NCBI GenBank assembly: GCA_948474755.1
Contig: CAOLHI010004256.1
Span: 1-64,000, forward strand
Length of the DNA stretch: 64,000 bases
Direction of reading: 5' to 3'
Source of the DNA: Ctenosaura bakeri
Taxonomy: Eukaryota; Chordata; Lepidosauria; Squamata; Iguanidae
Shown piece by piece: positions 13,101 to 25,100 of this stretch. A model generated the notes under the pieces. That model was not told where the DNA came from. It made no database searches and saw nothing but the letters and a program-made list of their open reading frames with translations. Positions within the stretch are counted from its first letter, which is position 1. Every line of letters starts with the position of its first letter. Position numbers and translations under genes: made by a program.

Positions 13101-16100
13101 ATAAGGAAAACACAGAAGACGTGGTTGGAAAATCAAGGCAGGATTATAGCTAGGATACTGTGGGTGACATATTTATTGAATATCCTGCTTTTCTCCCAGC
13201 TCAGAATTCAAGGCAATAGGATAAGTATCCATACATATTAGTACTCTTTTTGGGGATGTTGCGGAAGGGCTCTAATCTAAACGTGGTCACACAAGCAGAG
13301 TTCCACTAACTTATCAATTGTGGAAATGGTCAAACATATTAAGGCACTGCATAACTGTACCCCAAATATATGTTGACAAGAAGGCTATTGTACAATGAGA
13401 ACATGCATGAGTGTTATATGAGATGCACTGTCATTTGCACAATTGTGTGATCTAGTGTACTGGTGGCATAATGCATCCAGGACATAGCTCCACTGTTTTA
13501 TGCTGTGCTGTGTTGGATTTTGACCTTTGAATGGAGAATGTCAACATGCCTTGTCACATTAAGTGGCGTAAGGCGGGGGAATGGCATGGTGCAAACCCAT
13601 TCCAAATGGGATGTATAAGTCTGGGTTGATCTTTCTCCTTTAAATACTCTCCCTCAAATGTAGGGATGCAATTCATCACTAATTTTCTTCTCAAATGAAG
13701 CCATGAGTACTTTTAGCAATTTTCTTCCCACTGCAGGAAAGAATTTGAAAACCAGACAGTATTCAAAGCCTATTTATAGTTCAGGACTTAATTCAATACA
13801 AAATTTACATCTGGTTGTTCTTTGCAGAAATAATATTTTCTACACAGAAAAAGTTGTTTCCTGTGTAGATGGTGCTATTTTCTGTTCAAATCAACTCCAT
13901 GCAAATTTTGTGTAGAAAGACCCAATTGCAACATTTTCAGTGCGGGAAACAGTTTTTTGTGTATTTATCCCACATAAGGTACATGAAGTTAAAGAATCAT
14001 CACGAATAAAATTTATATGTAGAAATATGATTCTCTGTGCAAAAATTGCTGTTTGCTGTGCAGAAAATGCTGCTTTCAGTGCAAATCAACCATATGTGAA
14101 TTTTGCTCAGAATAGGTCCTGAACTACAGACTTGTCAGCTTAACCTCAATACCAGGAAAAATAGTACACAGGAGTTTGTCTCCAATGCAATGATCAGTAA
14201 GAGCCAACACGGGTTTGCCAAGAACAAATCCTGACAAATCAATCCTATATCTTTCTTCAATCAGGTCATTAGTTTAGTAGATGATGGGAATGCTGTGGGA
14301 TATCATTTATCTGGATTTCAATGGAGCATTTGATGAGGTTCCCCATAATGTTTTGATTAGCAAAATGATTAAATGTGGAATAGATGGCGACAGTGTCAGA
14401 TGCATCTATAACTGGTTGGAAAACCATGCCCAGATCCACCCACATCAGTGGCTGCATTTCAAACTGGAAGGAAGTGTCAAATGGAATGCCTCAGGGTTCT
14501 GTCCATTACTCTTCAACGTTTTGATCAAGGACTTGCATGACAGGGTGGAGAGAATTCCTATCAAGTTTGCAGATGACACAAACCTGGAGAGGTGGCTAAC
14601 ACATTGGAAGAAAGGAACAGAACTCAAAAGGATCTAGATAAACTAAAAAATAGGGCAGAAATTAACAGAATGAAATTCCGTTGAGACAAATGCAAAATTC
14701 TACATTTAGGCCATTAAAAACTAAATACATAGGTTGCATTTGGGACATACGTGGTTCAGCAGTACTACATGTGAAAAGGACCTTGGGATTATTGTTGATT
14801 ATAAATTGAACATGAGTCGATAGTGTGATGTTGCAGCAAAAAAGTCAAATGCTGTTTTAGCCTGCATTAATGGAAGCATAGTCCAAGCTGAGGGAAGTAG
14901 TACTCCCATTATATTCTGTATTGGTTAGACTCCCATCTGGAGTAGTGCATTGAGTTCTGGGCACCTCATTTTAAAATGAATATAGACAAGGAGCAGGTTC
15001 AGAGAAAGGCAACAATGATAAGAACAAAACATATGAGGAAAGGCTGAAGGAGCTGGGCATGTTCAGCTTGGTGAAGAAAAGAGTAAGGAATGACATGATT
15101 TAAAAATATCTCAAGGATTGTCACAGAGAGGAGAGGGCAAGGCTGTTCTCTGCTGCCCCAGAGAGTGGGACCAGGTCTAATGGTTTGAAGATACAGGAGG
15201 GTAGATTTCAATTGAATGTTAGAAGGAGCATCTTGACAGTAAGAGCAGTTCGGCAATGGAACCAATTGCCTAGAGAGGTGGTGAGGTCTCCTTCCTTGGG
15301 CATCTTCAAAAAGAAGATGGACACCTACTGGCTGGGGATCCTTCACTGAACAGGGGGTTGGACTAGATGTCCCATGTGGCCCTTTGCAGCTCTATAATTC
15401 TATGACTTTGTGATTGTCATTAGTCCAGAATTCCGCTCATCAGAATTTCTTGATACTTGAAAAACATGCTTTTCAATCCTTTTTGAATCTTTTCTAGCAT
15501 TCCTTCAATCCCTATTGAAGTGTCCCAAAAGTCAGGCTGTTTTCAGAACAAAATGTGTGCAAGACTTTATTCTTGTTTGCCTTGATTTATTAAAGTTTGA
15601 TGAAGACAGGGCTCCCCTTTGGTGATGTTCTTTTACTTCACCTAGCTTATATACCTCCAAAAGAAGAAACACGCAGGTGGGTTTAGGGGTTGGGGGACAC
15701 AAAACATCTCAGGCTCTGGAAAGCAGTTTCAGTTTCCCTGTTTTGTTCATGCCTGGGACTGCCAGCAAATGCCGCGAACATCTGTGCCTGGCGTTGACTC
15801 CAAGCACACCGTGGAAGGGACAGATCTTTTAATTAAAGCCGACGGCTCTGCGACGCTCCCGGTGCCTTTGTTTATTAGTATGATAATATGGCCTCCACAT
15901 ATGAACTTACATGCATTAAGTTATAAATAATTCATGGCTTAGCAAATAAAGAGATCCTGAAAGCTGTGCATTGGGGTGGGGGTTGCAGGGAGGGCAGCTG
16001 TTGCCAATTACCATACTCCTCTAATCCCCTGGCTTCTGAATCTCCCCCCTTCCCCTCTGCCTGGCCACTTGCAGCTGCCCTTTTAAATCATTCATTATTA

Positions 16101-19100
16101 CTGCTTAGGAGATACCGTGGTGGAAAGCCGGCAGAAATCACTTTAGTTGTCACTCAGTGTGAGTATGTGTATGTGCTCACTCACCTTCCTTTCTCACCGT
16201 TACAGTTTTGTCACATCTGTGGCTGGTATTTTCTCTGTATTGGAAGGTGGGGTGGAATACTGATTACTCACTGTCATCATTTTTACTGGACTCTTAGAAA
16301 GGAGGAGGCAGACTGTGCACTCTGGAGTTTCAACCGGCTCTTTTCCTAAAAGCATTCGGCAGATTCACGGGTTTGCTGATTCATTAAAATTCAAATGTTA
16401 AGTCTAGCTATTTCGAGTGTTACTTTAACAATGATTCTAGATATTTCGAGTGTTAATTTAACACTGGAAATATCTAGAAGGCATCACTATTTTTAAATAG
16501 TGCCTCCCTTTGTTATAGGTAATAAAATGTTGTTGTTATTGCGGCTGCTGCTGCTGATGTTGTGTGCTTTCAAGTCATGTCCAACTCCTAGCAGACCCAA
16601 AGGTGGACCTATCATGGGGTTTTCTGTGGGTGAGTGTGTGTGATGCACCCAAGGTCACCCAGTGGGTTTCCACAGCCAAATGGGGAACAGAAACCTTGGC
16701 CATTTCTGCACGCCATTATCCCACCATAGCAGCAGGTTGTTTCTGGGTTAGAAGTCAGCTACCGCACGACGTCGTGGCCGTCCAGCTGCTATCCTGTCAC
16801 CAGGTGCTGCAAAACTGCTGCATTCTATTCCCAGGAAAAAAAAAAACCATTAAGCACCTCTTTTAGTGCCTCAATTCCATCAGCTGGCTCACTGCAGGAT
16901 CATAATAGCGCCTGGTAGCATTTCCTGTTGTCATAGATCCAGCAGTGGGCGGGCTGTGAGCACGCGCAATCTGTCTTTCCCCTCAGTGACTCCCATGGTA
17001 TGGCAACTTCGAAATCTATCACCTCTTCATGTTTATTTTAAAGTTTTCTTTTGAGGCAAAACTGTTTTATTTATTAAAATACATTTTTAGGCATTACAGC
17101 ATGAAAATGCAATAGTGTACTGGCATGTTTAGCACAACTTCCAAAGAAAAACAAAAAACCTCTGACCAATCAGGGGCGGTAGGGCAAGGCAAAGACACAG
17201 CAGTGGCAATGGGACCACTCCTTGGATGAGGGCGGAAGGGTGCAGAAAACAGCTTTCCAAATCTGCTGCCATCGCACGAGTGGCAATGCCGGGATTATAA
17301 CGGTAAATCACGCTAATGGCATCTAGTGCAGAAATGGCCCTAGTCTCCAAAATCATAGTCCAATGCTCAAACTACTACACTGTGCTGGCTTTTTTTTCTA
17401 TAGTCACCAGATTATGTTTCATTTGTGGCCCATTTACTCAGAGCAGAATACAAAAAATCAGCTTCTTAATGAAGAGGGTGTCTCATTAACGGGGATGAGA
17501 ATCAGAATTACCTTATTAATCAGGCAGAATAAATTCAGTCATCTTCCCTCACTATCAGTACCATATAAATGGGGAACTTGTCTGAAATGAAAAATGGGAG
17601 TAAATGTTAATAGTATATTTTCTCCCAAAAAGACAGAGAATGAGACAGAAAGCTGAGACCACTTCAGTGACTTTAATAGGGAATACTGGAAGATTTATGC
17701 CAGTATAGATGACAACGGATTTTTTTCCCCACTTAATACACAGAACAGTAGGCCTTGTTCCAATTGCAAGCACTATACTAGAGAAAATATGATAAATTGT
17801 GCTAATATTATCTGTAGTAACTATCCTTTTAAAACCACCGATAATGTCAAAATAACAGAGAAGTGGAATATCTTCTTTTTCAGTATATTTTAGATGGGCT
17901 GGGAAAAGGTAATGTTTTATAATTATGCCGTAGGTGGGGAGATTGGTCCTCGAGATGTTGTTGGACTCCAAAACCATCAGCCCCAACTGTCATGGCCAAT
18001 AATCATGGATTTGTAGTCCAAAACTATCTATAGCACTACAGACTCTCATGCTCTATCATAGACTGACCAAAGTGATCAGTAATAATTGTGTGCGCCACTT
18101 TGTAATTATAAGAGTCATTTTGTCTTCCCAATCTGTTTGATGAGGAGTTCTGTGTAATTTCCAAACTGATCTATTTGTGAATTTCGGCATGGACAGCTTG
18201 TATGACACTCAAGTTTTTTATATAGTTTCTCCACCCGCCCATCCCTGATTTGTTTCTTTAAGCACGAGGCCTAGTATCTTTTTAAAACAGTTGGAGAAGG
18301 AACTTCTCAGAATCCTATCTAAGGCCGTTTCTGCACTAACCTGTTACAGCGCGATGATTCCACTTTCAACATCCTCTGGAATCCTGGAGAGGCCGGCCCC
18401 TCCTGAAACTGCAAACCCCAGGATTCCAGAGGAAGTTGAAAGTGGAATCATCGCGCTATAACAGGCTAGTGCGGAAATGGCCTAAAGCAACTATTAAATG
18501 TATCTAACTATAGATCCTCATGATGGAAACACCCAAGATATTTAATCAAAAAAGTGTTATCAATTGACAGATGACAGTGAACAATAGTGGATGAAGCGAT
18601 CTGTAAAATGGTATTTTATAAGTCCATGCCAGCACCTAGAATTCTGGATCTGGCACCTTCAGAGTATTTAGGGATGGCGTATCAACAAGCAGCTACATAA
18701 AAACACAAGAGGGGAAAACACACGTGGCTCCTGGCTGTCTCTCCCCACACATTCTGGTTCCTGTTGCTTTTTACAGGGTTTGATTGGAATTCCTTCCAAC
18801 ATTAAGAAAGGAAAATTGTTATTTTTATGCCTGTGTTTATATTTTATACCACATCTTGAATGATTTTTTAAGAGGTAAAAAAGGAGATGATTCTTTGCAA
18901 TACAAGGAAATACAACCCGGATTTTTCTCTGCAGATTCAGATATTAAGTTGTCTAATATAACAACCAAATCCAAAGGAAGAAAATCCTTCGGTTTTGTAA
19001 ACGAGGAGATTTTTGTGAAGTACATCTGGTTAGGCGGGACTCAGAAAGGTTACTCACCTTCTGAACTTTCTTTCTTTATAGGAAGGATAAAATGTACCTT

Positions 19101-22100
19101 ACCCCTTTCCCCTCTTCTATCTGATCACCCTCAGATTATAGGAAAAAAGTAATTATGTGGGTTAAATACCTCCCGCCACCATGTTGGTGTAGGCACAGTT
19201 GCCTGGAGTGGAAGTCACTTCTGGTGCACAAACAAAGAAAGTATTATCACACCCTACATGCTCCCAAAATGTTCCCATCTCATCCAGTGGCGTGTAGCCA
19301 ACTAATGGCCTGAAAAAGAGAGAACGGTGAAAACTTATTTGTGACAGCAGATTTCACACCCCATATATTATGTTTAAGTCATCAAAGAGCTTCTGTAAAT
19401 GACATTCTGGCCTGTTTTTTCAATTTGTGAGTAAGAAAATGTAATGCACCAAAGTTGCTCAGATAAAAGCAAGGCTGCATTTGTGTCACTCTGAGCAGAT
19501 ACGGATGTACGTGCAAATCAAGACGTGCACTCTCTCATCAGTTTTCCTCCTACAAATCCCACACATTGCAATGCATTTGACATATTGGTCAGCAAATCAA
19601 ATGCTAATTCACTGGTTTGATCTGGTCCGTTCCTATTTCAGTCAGATTTAGTTTTCTTATTTTTAAAGCAGCATGTGCACATTTAATGAATTAAATATGC
19701 CTTTCTCCCTTTTTTACTGCCTCTTCCCCCTCCCCCTTTCTTTCAAAAAGGCAATTTCCAAAACATTTTTAAAAATGCCTAAGGCAGGAGCAGGGTTAGT
19801 GACATTGTTTTCCTACCAATCAGGCCTTTTTGTGGTTGGCTTCTGGTAGAAACACACATAGCCCTATCCTGAATTTCCCCTGCTGTGCAAAAGAAACCCG
19901 TGTGTCTGAATGAAACACGGTGATATTACTTCTACAGCAGATGCTGTACATAAAATAATGTAGGTCTAGAAACGCACACTTATTTTGTCATTAAAAAATC
20001 ACTACTTGAACTCTTCTACCCTGTTACCCCAAAACATGGGTGACTCAAGGGTCCACCTGTAGTACCAGTACCTTCATGTGACAGAGGAGAATTAACTAGC
20101 TCCAAATTGGGAGGCCTGAAAGAGAGAGGGAACTTATTGAGAGCTTTCCACCAATATTTACACAGTCTGGCAAGAAAGAACCAGCCAGAGAATCCAAAAT
20201 GTAAACTAAAAATGTGTTTTTATTGAAAGATTCACACACACATGCAAAAGATCCAAACACTAATGCACTCACACAAGGACTAACTGAAGGTAAAGGGAGG
20301 AAAGTTGTGGATAGAGGAATTTTAGGATTTGGCTGATAATTACTGGTCTGGAGAGTAGTGAAGAAAAGCGGCAATGTGGCTAAGGTACGCGCCTAAGGAC
20401 AGTTCTCGTTCAGGAATCAAGGCAAAAGCATGGCATTCAGCAAATTGAGACAGTGCGCTGAACCACTCAAAACTGAGGGTTTTTATACCTGAAAGCTACC
20501 CAGTGGGTATGGGTGTGAATCGCTCTTCCAGCTGGGTGGACAATGGGAGTTGAAACACAATGAGGTCCAGATGGTTTTAACATTTTCAGTGTTTGTGTGA
20601 CAAAGGGGTAATGGTGTTCATAACAGCTTTGTGTTGTGGAGAGGTTGGGAAAACAAAGCAGGGAACCATCCAGGTGTGGGAAAACAGGGTTAAAATAATC
20701 ACATGTTGGTGGGAACTTCCTTTTTCTGCACAGAGATATCCAGCTTACCATAAACCTATTGTCTCTGGGGTTGCTTTGTAATCTGCCTGACAATGACTTC
20801 GGTTTTGCCTAGGAGAGAGTGTGGCTGACCTGCCTTGCAATCTGATGTTTACAGTCTGTAATTTTCCTCTTTCTAGCTTGACCTTCCAGTCACCTCAGGT
20901 TCCATTTTATATCAATGCCAATTAATGTAGTTGCCAATTAAATAATATTTGCCAATTAAACTGTATCAATTTTGGGGGGGTACGCAGGGCCGTAACAATA
21001 CCTTCTATCCTCTTGTGTGTCTGCTACATCAGCCCTGTCATGCTGCTGATCCAGTGAGAGTTGCAGTTCAGCATATCTGGAAGGCACCAGATTGGAGAAG
21101 ACTTCGCTGTGCTCTGCATTAATTTTCCAGACCAGATCTTATCTCTTATGTGAAATATGTTGGATAAAATCCTGCTGGTTAGTTCCAGTAGGATTTTGGT
21201 TAGTTAATTCCTGTTAAAGTACAACTAATATCAGTTGCTGAATGATGAGTCAACACATAAGTAGCTATAATCGATTCAGTGGATCTGCTCTGTTTGGGAC
21301 CAATGATAATATTCAGGTTGTTTGATTAATAAATTTAATGTAGTAAAAATTTAGTATTTTTTAAGCCATGTTTATGTAAATATGCATTTTATATATGTAG
21401 CAATGTATGCATTTTCAAATATTTTTTTCTTTAGCACCATCAATTATTTAAGATATGCAAAGATGGAAATCCTTATGTGGGATAATTTGTGAGATCTTTT
21501 AATTGTGTTTGTTTTAATTAAAATACTGACAGAATCAGGAAAGTTTCACTGTCTACCTGACATGATGGTGGAGGTGGCAGCAGCAATGGTTTTTTAATAT
21601 TGCTATTGTTGTTTGTTGTGGTGTTTGTTTTCAGTAGGAGCTGAATATCCTTATATGCTGGGATGACTTCCTGCCTAGATCAGCCCTCCATGTCATATTA
21701 TCCTGGGCCAGAATCAGACTCTGAACATAATTTTAGCTGCATTATTTTTTAATGTAATGTATTTTTCTCTCTCCTATTTTCCAGGCCCAAGAGTTCCAAT
21801 GGTCACTGTGTACAATATATCAGATAAACAAAGTAAGTAGAGGTCTCAGAGGTGCAATTTCACATTTCAGTGTTGGAGAGAGGGAGATTTTAGAAAGAAA
21901 AAGACTCATAGCAGAAAATGAAGACCTTCTCTTAGATGTATGTGCAAATGAATTTAGCAAGAGAGAGGCTACATGGCTGTAGCAGTTCGATCATACTTTA
22001 ACTGCCATGGCTCTTATGATAAATGGTTTGGCATTTGGAGTTGTCTGCTAGAGGATTCTAGTTCACTTCCCTGAACTATAGCACTATAGCCCTCTAACAG

Positions 22101-25100
22101 AAAATTCTAACCAAACTAGAACTTCCAAGATTTCAAAGGATGGCAGTTAAAGTGATATCCTAGTGCTATAACCATTTAGTGTAGACACACCCATAGCTAC
22201 ATATCCCCATAAAACAAGCCTAAAAGACTTTGCTGCCTGAAGCAAAACAGAAAAATTTAACTTCTGTCTCCAGGACAAACTTTATCGTATCTAAGATTGA
22301 TCAAGTTATTTTGAGAACGCAAATACCATGGCTGTCTCATTAGGAACAAAAGATACAATGGCCTGAATCCTTGACTGGAATAGACCCATTGAATTAATTG
22401 CTAAATGGCAAGTCAACATTTTATGCAAATCTTCTGATTTCAATGGGCCTACTTTAATTGGGGCTACAAACAGGATTCACTTAAAATTAAGTGAAATAGT
22501 TTGAAATCTGCTACTCTTCAGGAAACACAAAATCAGCTGCCTGTGGTAGCTGCCTCACTCTGTCTAATAGAAGGGCCAGCCCTGACTCCTCTTTTTTAAT
22601 GTTGGTGGCATGTGGAAGAAGGAATCTATCCATGTTGCCAAGATGGCCACACTACTCACTTTCAGATGTCCCTCTGAAAAACTGCAATATTGTTCCTCTC
22701 CACTCACATCCATTTCCATCCAAGTGCCATCTAAAAAAAATAGATGGTCATTAAACGGACAGCTTCAGCAGTGGGGAGGACAAGTTCCTTCTTTCTTCCC
22801 GCCACCTAGGAGCACCAGATTTTTAAATAATATTTTATTTATAACCCACTTTTTTCCCATCACAGGACCCAAGGTAGCTTACAACAAATGAAAACCAATT
22901 ACAGCTAAAATTTGTAATATGGAGTTTAAAAAAATTAACTATCCTGTTTAAAACACAAAGTCAGTAGAGTTTTAAAACAAAATTGAAACACACTTAAAAA
23001 GATAAAAACACAGCATACCACATTAAAAGACCTTTCTGCTACATGAGTTGAGATCCAAGAAGATTGTCAGGATGCTGGGGAAAAGTTATCATGATTTGCA
23101 AAACTGGCATCAGCTACCTACTAATTTCTTTCTGTTCTCTCTGTTGCACCCACATACACCCAAATTATCCCCCCTGTGCTGGGGAACAGTGTTTAAACTT
23201 GGCTGCCAAAAATGTATGGAAGGTTGGGAAACTCATGCTTTTTCACATGCCCAAGTCTGCCACTTTTTGGAGTGAAAACCAAATCTTTGTGAAAGTTCAA
23301 TGCACAGAACTGAAGCAGAGCCATGGCTGTGGGTGCCTCCCACATTAGTGAGCCAGTGAATCCACTCTGGGTTTTTACCTGAATTTTACAGAAAGCATAC
23401 AAGGTGCTCAACCTCCGGTGGAGATATAGTGTGGCACCTTGGACAACTTCTTTAAAGTTTAGGATAAAACCCAGAGCATACACACACATATGTGCAAACA
23501 CTGACATGGAAGCCACCAACTCAAATTCATTTGCACAAAGCCAGAGGTGGAGGGTAGAGAAAAGCATAATGTGTTTGTGTATGAAAGATAGAAGTGGGTA
23601 AACCAGGCACACAGATTTGCTGAATTGCCTCATTTTGCATCTGATTACCTTGTGCCCGGTCTCCCACGCATTAGGCAACTCTCTCTTGGCTCAGTGGATA
23701 AAAGAAGGCATTGTGAAAGCCTCTTGTTCACAAAGTTCTATTTATTTCATTATAGGAGGCCACATTAAGGGAGTATTCTGCAGTAATCAGATAACTGCAA
23801 ATCCCACCCAATATTATGGTGTGCTTACATTTAATTAAGAGTGGGCTATTTGTACTGCACAGACAAGAGTTCCCAGTGGTCCTAAGGCTGGGAAGTAAAT
23901 TGAGAATTCTCTGGGAGATATGTCAGTCTCCTGTTGTTGCCTCCACTCATCTCTTGCCTTTCTCGGGATGCAATTATATGAACAAATAGAATGGCTTTTC
24001 CCGATTCCCTGTGTGGCCAGCCTCTTTCTGCTGATAAAGCTAATTGTGCAAGTCATAATTAAATGAGGATCCTAACATTTAGCCAAACTTAATAGCCTGA
24101 TGCTTTGGAGCTTTCGGAAGGGTTATGATTTCAATAAAGATGAGAGGAGGCTTTTCAGGAACCAGTCTGAATGCTCATTGAACCGTTAAACCCACCTGCT
24201 GAAATATCTATGAAAAAAGGCTCATTAATTGGAATTGGCAAGGCTTTGTAATGCAGCTTCTTCTTGTTTAATTCATTGGAGACAAACATGTGGGCCCAGG
24301 ACATGAATACAAGTCCCAGCAAGTAGACGAATATATATTCCCCAGTTTTTCAAGTAGTCCAAGCACAGATCATATTCAGAGGTAGATATGCTTATACAGA
24401 TTTACCTTGATGTAAACCCACACTCAACTGATACTCAACTTGTTAACTCACTGACTTACCTGTTGGCATGGCACAGTCATGTCCTGATCCGTTGCCACAC
24501 ACTCGGAAGAGCTACTAAATGAGCAGTCGTCCTTGACTCAGGATTCCTGCAAAGAATTAACAGTGGGTTTTTTTCTTTCTTTAAATGGTACAGATCTGCA
24601 GTCCAAGCCAGTAGACTTGAAAACCTCTTATTCCCTTATTCCCCATCTAGCTAAATTAAGCTGAACACTTACATTCAAATAAAATGTGTGACTTTCACTG
24701 GGGTACCTGTTTATTCTTGGAACTCATATAAAAATAGAGGGGTTATACAGGAATGAAGTTCATAATGCATACAGTGTTGATCATTTTATTTGGCAAAATA
24801 AAGGGTTTTTGAAGCCTGCTGGCTTCTTCATCAGGCAAGAATGGCCCTGGGAGGTTTTGCATAGTTTTAAAGCTGCTATCCAAGGTGTTGAACTTATCTG
24901 GGGGCTAGACTTCAGCACCTTGGATAACTCTGCAAATCCTATGAATGTGATTATCTGTTAAAGTGTGAAGTGTGTGTGTCCCTAAGCAGTGATGAGTGTA
25001 TGTGTGAAGAGGCATGCTTTCATGAAGACAAATTATCAAAGGTTGAGGAAAAGATGGAGAAGGGTAGGTTTAGTAACTACATAGAGTTTTGCTTATGTAT

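Larger units (their letters stand above)
6479..21784 (+). other. DPP6: DPP6 15.3-kb intron
   Basis: The largest complete intron in the window. Repeats are listed separately. The stretches 6480-9200, 11710-12540, 17395-18310 and 18490-20020 hold nothing I can name. A CpG-containing, low-repeat patch near 15760-15960 is discussed under findings. Confidence 0.8.

Noticed and set aside
14281..14637. Functional reverse transcriptase gene
   Set aside because: Only fragments of the CR1 reverse transcriptase remain, with parts missing.
20467..20793. 108-codon minus-strand open frame
   Set aside because: Located in U3 of the solo LTR with no recognisable protein features.
23193..23678. 161-codon minus-strand open frame
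   Set aside because: It overlaps the palindromic MITE at 23331-23521 and has no family resemblance. Chance frame.
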